Source: Homalodisca vitripennis
Taxonomy: Eukaryota > Arthropoda > Insecta > Hemiptera > Cicadellidae
DNA length: 64,000 nucleotides
NCBI RefSeq assembly: GCF_021130785.1
Contig: NC_060213.1
Span: forward strand, 113,662,501 to 113,726,500
Direction: 5' to 3'
Of this stretch, positions 62,795 to 64,000 are shown piece after piece (the stretch's first letter is position 1; every line of letters starts with the position of its first letter). Under the pieces are notes generated by a model, which was given only the letters and a program-made list of their open reading frames with translations, was not told the origin of the DNA and did no database searches. A program made the position numbers and the translations under genes.

Positions 62795-63565
62795 ACGTGA
62801 CAACGTCTTAAATTAGGTTGCGGCTCGGAGTCACTCATGAAAAAGTGTAACGCCCGGTAACGTTACGATGCCCGTCCATTGAATCCGCCGCACGGGATCC
62901 GCACGGGATAAAGCAGATAACTGTGGGTCCGCCGCACGGGATAAAGCAGATAACTATGTTTATTCGTGAAAATGTGGAGTGCTTAGATTCGTCATTTACA
63001 ACAACTACAACAATAAAGGTAAATAATTGTACACTGATATTTCATTATCGTAAACTATGATTGATTGATTAATTGTTAGATTGACACAAAAGTTGAGAAA
63101 CTGAGTTTATAGGTTATGTCATACTATTGACAAATGTTGATAGTGTTAAGTAAATTATTAGTTTCAATCACTCTGCAATCAATCGTAATTCAGTCGATTG
63201 AGAAGAAACAGCGCGTATTGCTAGTCAAACATTTAAAATAACAAATTATAACCTCTAACCTGTCATAACAGTGCGACCAAACAAACGAACTAAACCGACC
63301 AATCACCACGCGCGGAGTTAGAATTTAACTGTGTTTAGCAAGAATTTCAAATTCCAATTTTAGTAAATGTTTTATTCAACTTTACCATTTACAATAACAA
63401 ATTTTAATTAATTTCAAATTATGTACAATGTTTTAGTAAACAAAATATATTTCTATAGTTAAAATTTGTGCAATTCTTATTTTCATTCAATTCCTTGTTC
63501 CTATTGTGCAATTTAATAATATTCATATCAATAAATATTCTACCGAGAAAAAGACGTTGTCACGT
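62795..63565. mobile_element. 771-bp terminal-inverted-repeat element, copy 2
   Basis: ACGTGACAACGTCTT at 62,795-62,809 and its complement at 63,551-63,565 are unchanged, and the length equals that of 39,630-40,400. Only a few substitutions are seen inside. Confidence 0.6.
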
Positions 63566-63792
63566 AAAATCTTCGCCCGTAAAACCGACTTTACAGGCAA
63601 CCATAATTTTTTAATACTTAAGACCTTTATTATCTTAACTGAGAAGAATTTTTCATGAAACTTATGACGCATGCCCATCCATGGGTTTGAGCTGAACGTC
63701 ATTGAGAGAAATAATTAGTCAGTAAGCTAAAACAATTTCTCTTTTTGGAGGATGTACGATCTTTTTCATATTCCTTTGCCTGTCATTATATC

Positions 63793-63795
<3 letters not shown>

Positions 63796-63851
<56 letters not shown>

Positions 63852-63882
63852 GATATATGATATATATATATATATGATATAT

Positions 63883-63917
<35 letters not shown>
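63796..63917. repeat. Expanded (TA)n microsatellite
   Basis: About 120 bp of TA with several TATGATATAT interruptions, against about 16 bp of TA plus a unique TTGAAAAG in copy 1 (40,636-40,659). Confidence 0.95.
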
Positions 63918-63920
<3 letters not shown>

Positions 63921-64000
63921 ATTTTTGCATTGAACCTCAGCGAAGCCTGTTACGCAACACGTGCTGTGGTAAGAATACTTATTTCTTTTAATAATTTATT

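Larger units (their letters stand above)
41425..64000 (+). repeat. Large direct duplication, copy 2 (runs off window)
   Basis: It repeats 19,050-40,743 in order and on the same strand. Differences from copy 1: a 113-bp deletion near 41,806-41,820, a shortened compound TA tract, nine more satellite units, and a greatly expanded (TA)n at 63,796-63,917. It also has scattered substitutions and 1-bp indels. The last base of the window still matches copy 1. Confidence 0.95.

Noticed and set aside
1..64000. tRNA or rRNA genes
   Set aside because: I looked for A/B-box phrases such as GGTTCGAATCC and for rRNA core sequences on both strands and found none that fold plausibly.

Overview
This window reads as nuclear DNA from an animal, most likely an insect with a large, repeat-rich genome. 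It is strongly AT-rich, has long (TA)n and (TTA)n tracts and minisatellites, and carries decayed non-LTR retrotransposons of the R1/Jockey/CR1 type and a Penelope-like element. There are no operons, ribosome binding sites or long open frames. The species cannot be named from the sequence. I found no intact host protein-coding gene, tRNA or rRNA. All recognisable protein similarity is to transposon fragments, apart from one weak candidate host exon relic.

Layout. (1) About 1-18,600 is single-copy in this window. It holds an 85-bp minisatellite (1,174-1,764), a ~500-bp dispersed repeat in two opposite copies (4,390-4,915 and 18,060-18,575), and a nested transposon complex (8,806-12,265). In that complex a LINE is split by a Penelope-like element with long inverted arms, and both arms carry later insertions. 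(2) About 19,050-41,425 is copy 1 of a very large direct duplication. (3) About 41,425-64,000 is copy 2, which runs off the window end. The copies are almost identical in unique sequence, with only a few differences per kilobase by eye. They differ mainly in (TA)n tracts, a 113-bp deletion in copy 2, an 80-bp internal duplication in copy 1, and the size of a 112-bp satellite array (8 units in copy 1, 17 in copy 2).

Contents of each copy, in order: a short unidentified open frame on the minus strand; a possible glyoxalase-II-like exon relic; a 5'-truncated LINE 3' end on the plus strand; a decayed R1/Jockey-like reverse transcriptase on the minus strand; a long AT-rich stretch; the 112-bp satellite; a block also found beside the 85-bp minisatellite; two older local duplications; and a 771-bp element with 15-bp terminal inverted repeats.

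The left edges of the two copies (18,594-19,050 and 41,010-41,425) are related but diverged, and then become nearly identical. That is what unequal crossing-over between two old repeats would leave. A falsely duplicated haplotype in the assembly is the main alternative and cannot be excluded here. Boundaries of repeats and decayed elements are by eye and approximate to tens of bases.
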